Source: Kibdelosporangium sp. MJ126-NF4 (GTDB lineage: Bacteria > Actinomycetota > Actinomycetes > Mycobacteriales > Pseudonocardiaceae). From it: a stretch of 64,000 nucleotides of DNA. Of this stretch, positions 25,159-32,996 are shown one piece after another. The notes beneath the pieces were generated by a model, which did not search any database, was not told the origin of the DNA, and was given only the letters and a program-made list of their open reading frames with translations. A program made the position numbers and the translations under genes. Location: positions 806,001-870,000 of the forward strand of contig NZ_CDME01000002.1 of the NCBI RefSeq assembly GCF_000826545.1, written 5' to 3'. Numbering within the stretch: the first letter of the stretch is position 1; each line of letters opens with the position of its first letter.

Positions 25159-26486
25159 GGCTCACCTGGGCGCAACCCGAGGACCTGCTCGCGCACGAGT
25201 TCGTCCAGTCCTCAGTGGATGGAAAGGGCGTCGGTGAGATCCGCGCACGCTGGGTGGCGGCGGACGGCGATCCCGTGCCCGCCGTGAGCGGGGCTGGACC
25301 GAATCACGCACCGCCTGCCCTGCGCGCGCTCGCCCGGGAGTTGCTGGACGAACTCGCAGCGTTGCCCACCCCGGCGGCGCCGGACGAACCGGATGAGTGG
25401 TCAGCCATCCTTGCGTTGCTGCCGCCCGCGCCCAGCCTGCCGACCACCGGCCGCGACCGTGTTCACGGGGCGTGGACCGGCCGCGCCGCGGGGTGTCTGC
25501 TCGGCAAACCGGTGGAGAAGATCCCGCGTGCGGGCATCGAAGAGATCCTTCGTGCGACGGGACGCTGGCCGCTGGACCGCTGGTTCACCGCGGCCGGGCT
25601 GCCGGACGAGGTCGCGGCGCGCTGGCCGTGGAACCGGCGGTCCGCCGCGACCTCGCTGGAAGAGAACATCGACGGGATGCCGGAGGACGACGACCTCAAC
25701 TACCCGATCCTCGCGCTCACGCTGCTCGAACGGCACGGCCGGGATTTCACCACCGAGGACGTTGCTCAGCTCTGGCTGGACAATCTGCCCGCCGGGCGGA
25801 CCTTCACCGCCGAACGGGCCGCGTACCGCAACATTCTCGACGCCCGGCCCGTTCCGGAGACCGCGACGCACCACAACCCGTTTCGCGAGTGGATAGGGGC
25901 GCTGATCCGGGCCGACGTGTTCGGCTGGGTCTCACCGGGTGACGTGCGCGCTGCGGCTCGTCTCGCGTGGACCGACGCCCGGCTCAGTCACACTCGTAAC
26001 GGCGTGTACGGCGCGATGTGGGCGGCTGCGCTCACCTCCGCCGCGATGGTGTGTGACACCGTCGACGAGATCCTGGACGCGGCGGAGACGGTAATTCCTC
26101 CGCGCAGCAGGCTGGCCAAGGCCGTCCGGTTTGGACGCGAAGCTGCGGTGGGCGAGGTGCGCGCCGGCCTCGATCGCCTGCACGCTGAGTACGGGGGCCT
26201 GCACTGGGTGCACGTTCTCAACAACGCCGCTGTGATCGCGTATGCCCTCGCGAAGGGCGATGGGGAGTTCGGGCCGAGCGTGTCCATCGCGGTGACTGCG
26301 GGATGGGATACGGACTCCGCAGCCGCGACGGTCGGCTCCGTCGTGGGTGCGCTGCGCGGTGCCGACGGAATTGGTACACAGTGGACTGTCCCGCTCGATG
26401 GGCGGATAGCGACGTCCCTGCCTGGCGGTGAGCAGCGAATAGCCGATCTCGCGGGGCGTACTGTCGCGCTGGGGGGCGGGGTATGA
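25155..26486 (+). CDS. ADP-ribosylglycohydrolase-family protein (second copy, N-terminal extension)
   Basis: A 443-aa protein starting at a GTG that overlaps the previous stop (GTGA). The first ~100 residues are an extension without recognised domain. From residue about 98 the ARH fold begins (DRVHGAWTGRAAGCLLGKPV). Metal motifs are PEDDDLNYPILALTLLERHG and AGWDTDSAAATVGSVVGALR. The first motif differs from the canonical (T/S)DDT, suggesting a different substrate from the upstream paralogue. Two non-identical hydrolases in one operon suggest sequential cleavage or two related substrates. Confidence 0.87.
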   Translation: MRLTWAQPEDLLAHEFVQSSVDGKGVGEIRARWVAADGDPVPAVSGAGPNHAPPALRALARELLDELAALPTPAAPDEPDEWSAILALLPPAPSLPTTGRDRVHGAWTGRAAGCLLGKPVEKIPRAGIEEILRATGRWPLDRWFTAAGLPDEVAARWPWNRRSAATSLEENIDGMPEDDDLNYPILALTLLERHGRDFTTEDVAQLWLDNLPAGRTFTAERAAYRNILDARPVPETATHHNPFREWIGALIRADVFGWVSPGDVRAAARLAWTDARLSHTRNGVYGAMWAAALTSAAMVCDTVDEILDAAETVIPPRSRLAKAVRFGREAAVGEVRAGLDRLHAEYGGLHWVHVLNNAAVIAYALAKGDGEFGPSVSIAVTAGWDTDSAAATVGSVVGALRGADGIGTQWTVPLDGRIATSLPGGEQRIADLAGRTVALGGGV

Positions 26487-27376
26487 GCGCGGTCGTGGTG
26501 GTCGGCTCGGCGAACGTCGATCTCGTGGTCGATGTCGAGCGGCCACCACGGGCCGGGGAGACGGTCCTCGGCGGGGATCTGCGGCGAAACCCCGGTGGCA
26601 AGGGCGCGAACCAGGCCGTGGCAGCCGCCCTCGCCGGGGGAGTGGACACGACCTTCGTCGGCGCGCTCGGCACCGACGAGCCCGCTGACCTGCTCCTGAC
26701 TTCGCTTCAGGGTGCGGGCGTTCGTACCGACCTCGTCGACCGGATTGACGGCGCGACGGGCACCGCGCTCATCACAGTCTCCCCGGATGGTGAGAACACC
26801 ATCGTCGTCGCACCCGGAGCCAACGCCCGGCTGAAGCTCGGCACCCCACACGTCAAACGGATCGCCGCCGCCGACGTCGTGCTAGCCCAGTTGGAGATCC
26901 CCCTTGATGTGGTGCTCGCGGCTGTGCGGGCACGGCGACCCGGCGCGGTCATGGCGCTCAACGCGGCACCGGCGCGTGATCTCCCCGAAGAGATGTGGGG
27001 CGCGATCGATCTGCTCATTGTCAACGAGCACGAAGCCGCCGACCTCACGCGCACCTCGGGCCCGGCCGCGTCGAAGCTGCTGGAGCGTGTTCCCGCCGTC
27101 GTCGTCACCCTCGGTGGAGACGGTTGCCTTGTCGCCGAACGCGGCAGCGAACCCCTGCACATCCCCGGAATTCGTGCGGACGTTGTGGACACCACCGGTG
27201 CGGGCGACACGTTCTGCGGTGTGCTCGCCGCGGGTCTCGCCCGGGGGCTCAACCTTCCCGACGCGGCGCGGCTGGCCTGTGCGGCCGGAGCCCTGGCGGT
27301 CACCCGACCGGGTGCTCAGGGCGCCGTCCCGACGGCGGCGGAGATCGCGGCATTCGCCGGAGGAAAGGCACCATGA
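26483..27376 (+). CDS. Ribokinase-like PfkB-family carbohydrate kinase
   Basis: A 297-aa cytoplasmic kinase. N-terminal signature VVVGSANVDLVVDVERPPRA and GGKGANQAVAAALAGG bind the sugar; the C-terminal DTTGAGDTFCGVLAAG holds the catalytic Asp and the anion hole. Length and N-terminus are those of ribokinases (ribose to ribose-5-phosphate with ATP). The start overlaps the preceding stop (ATGA). Placed just after two ribosyl-hydrolase-type enzymes it would phosphorylate the released pentose. Sugar specificity is inferred. Confidence 0.9.
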   Translation: MSAVVVVGSANVDLVVDVERPPRAGETVLGGDLRRNPGGKGANQAVAAALAGGVDTTFVGALGTDEPADLLLTSLQGAGVRTDLVDRIDGATGTALITVSPDGENTIVVAPGANARLKLGTPHVKRIAAADVVLAQLEIPLDVVLAAVRARRPGAVMALNAAPARDLPEEMWGAIDLLIVNEHEAADLTRTSGPAASKLLERVPAVVVTLGGDGCLVAERGSEPLHIPGIRADVVDTTGAGDTFCGVLAAGLARGLNLPDAARLACAAGALAVTRPGAQGAVPTAAEIAAFAGGKAP

Positions 27377-29316
27377 CCTATACGTTCGACCCGCTCGTTC
27401 CACGTCCGATCGACCGGCCCACCGAGGTGCCGCTGACTACCGATGACCTTGTCGCGCTCGACGAGGCGAAGATCTTCGCCGGGCCGCCGGACCCTGCCGA
27501 CCGGCCCGCATGGCGTGAGCGTCTGCATGCGTGGCGCGAAGACGCCCGGTCCCGCCACGAGTACACGGAAGCCGCGTACGACCGCCCAGGTGCGGCTTGG
27601 GCGTCGCGCTGCCACACGGTCGCGCAAGTGTGGCTGTGGGACGAACTGCTCTACTCGTTCGAGCAGGACAAGTTCACGCCCGAACGCTTCCTCGCCGACG
27701 CACACGAGCGCTTCGGCGGGCTGGACGCCGTCGTGCTGTGGCACGCGTACCCCGTGATCGGCCTCGACGACCGCAACCAGTGGGACTTCTACCGCGACGT
27801 CCCGGGCCTCACCGGCCTTGTCGAGGCACTGCACGACGCGGGGCTGCGCGTGTTCGTCGACTACAACCCGTGGGATGTCGGCACCCGACGCGGCGACGAC
27901 GACCTGACTGAGCTCGCGTCGCTCGTCGCCGATCTCGGCGCAGACGGGGTTTTCCTCGACACGCTCAAGAAAGCCGAACCGGAGTTCGTCGAGCGGCTGG
28001 ACGCAGCCCGGCCGGGAATCGTGCTGGAAGGCGAGTCCAAACTGCCGGTCGAACGCATCGAGGACCACTCGTGTTCGTGGGCTCAGTTCTTCGCCGATTC
28101 ACCGGTGCCCGGCGTGTTGCGCGCCCACTGGTACGAGCGGCGGCACATGCAGCACCATGTCCGTCGCTGGCACCGCGATCACACTGAGGAACTGCACTCG
28201 GCCTGGCTCAACGGCGTCGGCGTCATGGTCTGGGAAGTCGTGTTCGGGGTGTGGGTCGGCTGGTCGCCCCGCGACAGCGCGACCGTGCGACGCATGGTCA
28301 CCGTCCAGCGTGCCGTCGGCGACCTGCTGCGTGACGGCGTGTGGACGCCGCTGGCCGAGCTCACCGCCGAGGCGGAGGCGGCCGGGGTTTACGCGTCACG
28401 CTGGGAACTCGACGGCATGACACTGTGGACAGTCGTGAATCGCGGAGACGAGGACTACCACGGCCCGGTGATACCGCCGCACGATTCGGGAACCCTCGTC
28501 GACCTGCTCTCGGGCGTGCCCGCGCGCGGAATTGCCGCGTTCCTGCACTTCGCGACCTTCGAACCCGAATGGTTGCCTGGCCTTCTCGACACACTTCGGG
28601 ACATGCCGCACGACCCGGATGCCCGCTTCCCGCACCGGCTCGCGATCCGTCGGCCGAAGCGGGCCACAACGGGTGAGCCGGAACCGGACGACGTGGTCAT
28701 CGTCCCCGCCGGTCCGTACGTGCTCACGGTTCGGTACCGGGCAAGGGAAACCGGGATGTACCAGGGTGCGCCCTATGTGGACGAGTGGAAGCCCCTGCCA
28801 CCCAGGTTGCATGATGCGAGGACCCTGCAACGCGACGGCGAACTCACCGCTGCCGTGGCTGTCGGGATCAGCGAGGTGACGAACGCCGAGTTCGCCGCTT
28901 TCCTTGGCACCACAGGCTATCGACCCACGCAGCCGGATCGCTTCCTCGCGCATTGGACGGGCCGGGTGGCGCACGAACCGGTGACCTTTGTGGACCTCGA
29001 TGACGCTCGAGCCTACTGTGCATGGCGGGGCGGACGGTTGCCCACCGAGGACGAGTGGCAACTCGCCGGGGAGACCGGACGGATGCGGCGCGGCGTACCA
29101 GCCGTGTGGAACTGGACGGAGAGTGAGCACTCCGACGGAAGGACGCGGTTCGTGATCCTGAAGGGCGGCAGCGACTACCGTGCCGAGGGCTCGGACTGGT
29201 ACATCGAGGGCGGGCGGCACGACCCGGACTACGCGGTCAAACTGCTCCTGCCGGGCCTCGGTTTGGCGCGCAGCGCGACCGTCGGGTTCCGGTGCGCGTG
29301 GGAGGTGGCGACGTGA
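27373..29316 (+). CDS. TIM-barrel glycosidase-like domain fused to an FGE-sulfatase/SUMF1-like domain
   Basis: A 647-aa protein overlapping the kinase by ATGA. Residues about 80-380 look like an alpha-amylase-type (beta/alpha)8 barrel: AVVLWHAYPVIGLDDRNQWD, LRVFVDYNPWDVG, LGADGVFLDTLKKAEPEF (Asp), GIVLEGES (Glu). Residues about 430-647 are a formylglycine-generating-enzyme-type fold: VIVPAGPYVL, VGISEVTNAEFAAFLGTTGY, WRGGRLPTEDEWQLAGETGR, and the closing VGFRCAWEV. The catalytic cysteine pair of true FGE is not evident, so the C-terminal part is probably a ligand-binding or non-heme-iron-like variant. No signal peptide: an intracellular hydrolase acting on the imported compound is my reading. 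Confidence 0.75.
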   Translation: MTYTFDPLVPRPIDRPTEVPLTTDDLVALDEAKIFAGPPDPADRPAWRERLHAWREDARSRHEYTEAAYDRPGAAWASRCHTVAQVWLWDELLYSFEQDKFTPERFLADAHERFGGLDAVVLWHAYPVIGLDDRNQWDFYRDVPGLTGLVEALHDAGLRVFVDYNPWDVGTRRGDDDLTELASLVADLGADGVFLDTLKKAEPEFVERLDAARPGIVLEGESKLPVERIEDHSCSWAQFFADSPVPGVLRAHWYERRHMQHHVRRWHRDHTEELHSAWLNGVGVMVWEVVFGVWVGWSPRDSATVRRMVTVQRAVGDLLRDGVWTPLAELTAEAEAAGVYASRWELDGMTLWTVVNRGDEDYHGPVIPPHDSGTLVDLLSGVPARGIAAFLHFATFEPEWLPGLLDTLRDMPHDPDARFPHRLAIRRPKRATTGEPEPDDVVIVPAGPYVLTVRYRARETGMYQGAPYVDEWKPLPPRLHDARTLQRDGELTAAVAVGISEVTNAEFAAFLGTTGYRPTQPDRFLAHWTGRVAHEPVTFVDLDDARAYCAWRGGRLPTEDEWQLAGETGRMRRGVPAVWNWTESEHSDGRTRFVILKGGSDYRAEGSDWYIEGGRHDPDYAVKLLLPGLGLARSATVGFRCAWEVAT

Positions 29317-30521
29317 CCGTGTCGCGCGACCCCGCCGCCGGTGCGCTCGCCGGCCTCCGTGTCGTCGACGCGTCAACGCTCTTCGCCGGTCCGCTGGCCG
29401 CGATGCACCTCGGCGACATGGGCGCCGATGTGATCAAAGTCGAGCACCCCAGCAAGCCCGACCCATCACGCACCCACGGCGCCGCGAAAGACGGCGTGAA
29501 CCTGTGGTGGAAGACGCTCGGCAGGAACAAGCGCACCATCACCGCCAACCTTGGCCAACCCGGTGGACGAGAGGTGTTCCTCGCGCTCGCCGCGGAGGCG
29601 GACGTCGTCATCGAGAACTTCCGGCCCGGCACTCTCGAGCGGTGGGGGCTGGGCTATGACGAACTGTCGGCGCGCAACCCGCGGCTCGTGCTCGCCCGGG
29701 TGACGGGGTTCGGGCAGATCGGGCCGTACCGGTCGAGGCCGGGGTTCGGCACCCTCGCCGAGGCGATGAGCGGGTTCGCGGCGATGACGGGGGAGCCGGA
29801 CGGCCCGCCGACCCTCCCGCCGTTCGTGCTCGCCGACAGCATCGCGTCGCTGGCCACCGCCTACGCGATCATGGTGGCCCTGACCGCACGCGAGCGGACC
29901 GGGCGCGGTCAGGTCGTCGACACCGCGATCGTCGAACCCATCCTGGCGATGCTCGGCCCGCAGATCACCCGCTGGGACCAGCTGCACACCGTGCAGCCCC
30001 GCACCGGCAACCGATCGACGAACAACGCGCCACGCAACACCTATCGCACGCAAGACGGGCAGTGGGTCGCGGTGTCCACTTCGGCCCAGTCGATCGCCGA
30101 ACGTGTGGTCCGGCTGGTCGGCCGACCGGACCTCGTCGACGAGCCGTGGTTCGCGAGCGCCGCTGACCGGGCACAGCACGCCGACGAACTCGACGAGGCT
30201 GTCGGCTCGTGGATCGCGCAACGCACCACTGCGGAGGTCGTCACGGCGTTCGAGGACGCGCAGGCGGCGGTGGCGCCGATCTACGACGCCTCGGACATCG
30301 TCGCGGATCCGCAGTTCCAGGCGCTCGGCACGATCCACGAGATCGAGGACCCCGAACTCGGGCCGACGCGCATGCAGAGCCCGTTCTTCCGGCTGTCCGA
30401 CAACGACGGCGTCATCCGGTTCACCGGTCGGCCGCACGGCGCCGACACCGAAGCGGTCCTCGGCGAGCTCGGGTTCCCGCCGGAGCGCGTCGCGGAACTC
30501 CGCGCACAGGGGGCGATATGA
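29313..30521 (+). CDS. CaiB/BaiF-family (class III) CoA-transferase
   Basis: A 402-aa enzyme starting at a GTG overlapping the previous stop (GTGA). Typical features are GLRVVDASTLFAGPLAAMHL, DMGADVIKVEHPSKPDP, NKRTITANLGQPGG and VIENFRPGTLERWGLGYDEL. The likely catalytic Asp is in FVLADSIASLATA. Class III transferases move CoA between carboxylic acids. In this operon it would activate the acid part released from the imported glycoside so that the following lyase can cut it. That pathway is inferred from order. Confidence 0.92.
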   Translation: MTVSRDPAAGALAGLRVVDASTLFAGPLAAMHLGDMGADVIKVEHPSKPDPSRTHGAAKDGVNLWWKTLGRNKRTITANLGQPGGREVFLALAAEADVVIENFRPGTLERWGLGYDELSARNPRLVLARVTGFGQIGPYRSRPGFGTLAEAMSGFAAMTGEPDGPPTLPPFVLADSIASLATAYAIMVALTARERTGRGQVVDTAIVEPILAMLGPQITRWDQLHTVQPRTGNRSTNNAPRNTYRTQDGQWVAVSTSAQSIAERVVRLVGRPDLVDEPWFASAADRAQHADELDEAVGSWIAQRTTAEVVTAFEDAQAAVAPIYDASDIVADPQFQALGTIHEIEDPELGPTRMQSPFFRLSDNDGVIRFTGRPHGADTEAVLGELGFPPERVAELRAQGAI

Positions 30522-31372
30522 CGGTGTCTCCGTTGCCTCCGTTGACTCTGCTGTACGTGCCAGCCGACCGGCCTGACCGGGTGACCAAGGCGTTCGGCAC
30601 GGCGGCCGATGTCGTGCTCGTCGACCTCGAGGACGCTGTCGCACCGACCCACAAAGACGAGGCTCGATCCAACGCCGTACGACTGCTGGCGGACGCATCG
30701 GACGCACGCCAGGCGCAGGTGCGCGTCAACCATTCGAGTACTCCCTGGCACGGGGACGACATCGCCGCGCTGGCGACACTGCCCACCACGGTGGGCGCCC
30801 GAATCCCCAAAGTCGAGTCGCCCGAAGAGATCCACGCGCTCGCGACCGCGCTGCCGGGTCGCGCGTTGCACCCCCTGATCGAGTCGGCGCTGGGGGTCGA
30901 GCGGGCGCTGGAGATCGCGACGGCATCGCCGCAGATCGGGTCGCTGGGCCTCGGTGAGGCCGACCTGCGTTCGGACCTGCGGGTGGCCGACGACGCCGGG
31001 CTGACCTGGGCGCGGAGCCGGATCATCGTCGCGGCACGCGCCGCGCGGCTGCCGCCGCCCGCCATGTCCGCGTACCCGAACGTGCGGGACCACGAAGGGC
31101 TGGCGACGTCTTGCCGGGCAGGCCGCGCACTGGGCTTCCACGGCCGCGCCGCGATCCACCCCGCCCAGCTGGCCACGATCCGCGCCGCGTTCCTGCCGAC
31201 CGCCCCCGAGATCGAGCGCGCCCGGGAAGTCATGGCGCGGCTGGAGAGCGCGATCACGTCAGGCGTCGGGGCGATCGCCCTCGCGGACGGCACCTTCCTC
31301 GACGTCGCGATGGTCGAACAGGCGCGGGCTGTCCTCGCTCTCGCCGACAGCACGCCCACCCTGTCCTCGTGA
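30518..31372 (+). CDS. HpcH/HpaI (CitE-like) aldolase/CoA-ester lyase
   Basis: A 284-aa TIM-barrel lyase, start overlapping the CoA-transferase stop (ATGA). CitE/malyl-CoA lyase hallmarks: LLYVPADRPDRVTKAFGTAA, VVLVDLEDAVAPTHKDEAR (Mg ligand and start of the barrel), RVNHSSTPWHGDD, PLIESALGVERALEIA, LGEADLRSDL and GFHGRAAIHPAQL. Such enzymes split a beta-hydroxyacyl-CoA into acetyl-/propionyl-CoA and a 2-oxoacid. Last gene of the operon; a hairpin follows directly after its stop. Confidence 0.92.
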   Translation: MTVSPLPPLTLLYVPADRPDRVTKAFGTAADVVLVDLEDAVAPTHKDEARSNAVRLLADASDARQAQVRVNHSSTPWHGDDIAALATLPTTVGARIPKVESPEEIHALATALPGRALHPLIESALGVERALEIATASPQIGSLGLGEADLRSDLRVADDAGLTWARSRIIVAARAARLPPPAMSAYPNVRDHEGLATSCRAGRALGFHGRAAIHPAQLATIRAAFLPTAPEIERAREVMARLESAITSGVGAIALADGTFLDVAMVEQARAVLALADSTPTLSS

Positions 31373-31392
31373 GTGGTCGCCGCGGCGACCAC
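31373..31392. terminator. Operon terminator, 20-bp perfect palindrome
   Basis: GTGGTCGCCGCGGCGACCAC begins at the base after the lyase gene's TGA. Eight stem pairs around a CGCG loop (10+10 symmetric) make a strong hairpin without U-tract, ending the LacI operon. Confidence 0.75.
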
Positions 31393-31479
31393 CGAGACAC
31401 TGCCGGCGACGAACCTCGTCGATCCAGGCCGGAAACGGGATCGTGTTCGGTTCGTCGTCGGGAGCCGATCCGGCGGTCA

Positions 31480-31720
31480 GCGACGGCGTTCATCCGCGGG
31501 GCTTGCGGTGCGGTGAGCACGGTGCTGCGGCGTGCAGGCTGATGCTGATCGGGTCGAGGGGTGATGATGCCGACCAGGCCGCCATCGATGCCGTTGAGGA
31601 CGATGTGTGGGGAGTGGAACGCCGGGTTGGGCTGCCTTGATGGAGATGGTGCTGTATGACCCAGCGCATGGTTGTGCCTCTGCTTGTCGGCGGCGACAGA
31701 AGATCGTTTGTAGATCTTGT
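31480..31720 (-). pseudogene. DUF2637 (SpdB-like transfer protein) remnant
   Basis: Across three reverse-strand frames the sequence reads CAGSYSTISIKAAQPGVPLP, then NGIDGGLVGIITP, then LDPISISLHAAAP. These match, in order, SYTTIATKAAQLGVPFP, IDGGLVGVITLDLI and DPIAVGLHAAAPV of the longer DUF2637 pseudogene at 47990-48945. DUF2637 membrane proteins are carried by actinomycete plasmids and integrative elements. This copy is heavily decayed and lies within 120 bases of a tRNA-Val fragment. Confidence 0.6.
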
Positions 31721-31830
31721 GTAGACGGCAACGAGGAGAAATGCGCTCGAACTCGTTGCCCTGACTAGGAATTGACGGTTCGCAAGTGGGAAAGCCTTGT
31801 TGTGCATGGGAAGGGCTCCGACTGTCCAAC

Positions 31831-31875
31831 TTTGACACGGTAGGGGCACTGGTTCGATCCCAGTGTCGCCCACCA
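31831..31875 (+). other. tRNA-Val 3' fragment, attachment-site-like
   Basis: The 45 bases end in a complete T-arm (CACTGGTTCGATCCCAGTG) and acceptor strand with CCA (TCGCCCACCA), preceded by TTTGACACGG, which fits the anticodon loop (GAC) and 3' anticodon stem of tRNA-Val(GAC). The 5' half (D-arm, acceptor 5' strand) is not present upstream. Integrases of actinomycete elements recombine at tRNA 3' ends and leave exactly such copies. The parent tRNA gene would be outside the window. Confidence 0.7.
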
Positions 31876-31899
31876 GTAAGAAGTTGCTGGTCAGAAGTC

Positions 31900-32345
31900 C
31901 TGTTCCTCCTCGTGAGGGTGCGCTTGCCGAAAATGTCATCCGTGCTGGTCTGGCGAACTCGGCCAGGTCGATCCGGCCGTCGACGTCCTGGTCCGCCGCG
32001 GCGAACAACACCTTCGTCGCAGCGAGGACCACTTCGAGGTAGGCGGGCTCGGCGAGCATTCCCATCTCGACACCCCGCCCGGAACCCGCCCGGAACCCGC
32101 CCGGAACCCGCCCGGGCTACCCGGCCGTCATTGTCGCTGTCGGAATAGCTTCGGATCTGCTCCCACCAAGCCAGTTTGGCTCGCAGTATGCGTGCGCGAT
32201 GCGGGTCGTTCGCATCGAGGCCAAGGTTGTCGGCAATCGAGTTGGCGATCGCTTCGAAATCCGCACGCTCGATGACTCCGTTCCGGTCGGTGTCGAACTG
32301 GTCGAGGGCGCTGTCCATGTTCGTGTTCTGCAAGTTGCTCAGCAT
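31900..32345 (-). pseudogene. EF-hand calcium-binding protein, broken at an 11-bp repeat
   Basis: From ATG 32345 the frame encodes an EF-hand protein resembling calerythrin: ALDQFDTDRNGVIERADFEA (loop DTDRNGVIERAD), a helix pair ending LAWWEQIRSYSDSDNDGRV, where the second loop breaks off. In another frame, after the repeat tract at 32075-32115, it resumes as MGMLAEPAYLEVVLAATKVL and FAAADQDVDGRIDLAEFARP (a further loop DQDVDGRIDLAE). The C-terminus runs into the tRNA-fragment region. Adding one 11-bp unit or removing two would restore a continuous frame. A cytosolic Ca-buffer or sensor if intact. Confidence 0.65.
32075..32115. repeat. 11-bp tandem repeat (CCGCCCGGAAC), 3.7 copies
   Basis: Three perfect units start at 32075, 32086 and 32097, followed by a partial CCGCCCGG. 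The tract lies inside the EF-hand gene, in the second calcium loop. Since 11 is not a multiple of 3, copy-number change shifts the reading frame. Confidence 0.9.
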
Positions 32346-32996
32346 GGATTTCAAGCTAGCTTCCGGTGAAAGTCATGTATAGACGCGTTTGGGTGGTCAG
32401 ACCTATGTGGACGGACTCTGTCGACTCCGAGCACGTACCGACTGGTTATGGAGTCTGTTGTGGAGTCAGCGCTGTAACGCCCATGACTTGAATCAGCGGG
32501 TTGCGATGTGGTGAACGGCAGGTGAATCGGCGGTGGGAGAGCGCAACCAGCATCCCCACCTCGTCGGGTGTGCCCGACCTGTCCGGATAGGAGGCCGTGA
32601 ACAGCGTGCCGCTGTCCTGGTCATCCTGGGCCACATTGCACTGGTGGTGTGCATGCAATGGATGGCATCGCCCCTTCGGGGCGGTGTGACATCGGCACTG
32701 GATCTGACAAAAAGTGGTCAGTGACACGGTGCTTCTATGCGGTGGGTTCGCGCTCGGCGGGTCCGCTGGTGTTGTTGGTGATGATGGGGACAGGTCGGGG
32801 CGCGAATCACACGAACGCAGGGTGATATTGATGGCAGGCAACGGTTATGCTCAATTGTCTGGTGCTGGCGTATCCGTGGAGATGACCGCCATAGACGGGC
32901 TGACACTGTGAATAAGCCGCCACCAGGCCAGGTTTGTCAGTCAGGTCAGCTTCCTCGCGCCAGCGATGCTTATGATCCGGTTGGAACGGAGCGAAA
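32346..32996. other. Intergenic region with a diverged duplicate of part of the 38.1-kb IspH-like gene
   Basis: No intact gene is supported over 650 bases. Positions 32571-32620 match 38087-38136 (about 43 of 50 bases by hand comparison); on the reverse strand both read GTLFTASY-DRSG, part of the N-terminal extension of the IspH-like protein at 37267-38328. The rest probably contains the promoter of the terpene synthase gene. Confidence 0.45.

Noticed and set aside
29466..30707. 413-codon reverse frame opposite the CoA-transferase
   Set aside because: Antisense shadow across two confirmed genes.
31799..31875. Complete tRNA-Val gene
   Set aside because: Only the 3' half folds; no D-arm or 5' acceptor strand (GGGCGA) at the expected distance.
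32075..32115. Tandem repeat considered as a CRISPR-like array
   Set aside because: Units are contiguous 11-mers without spacers and lie in a coding region.
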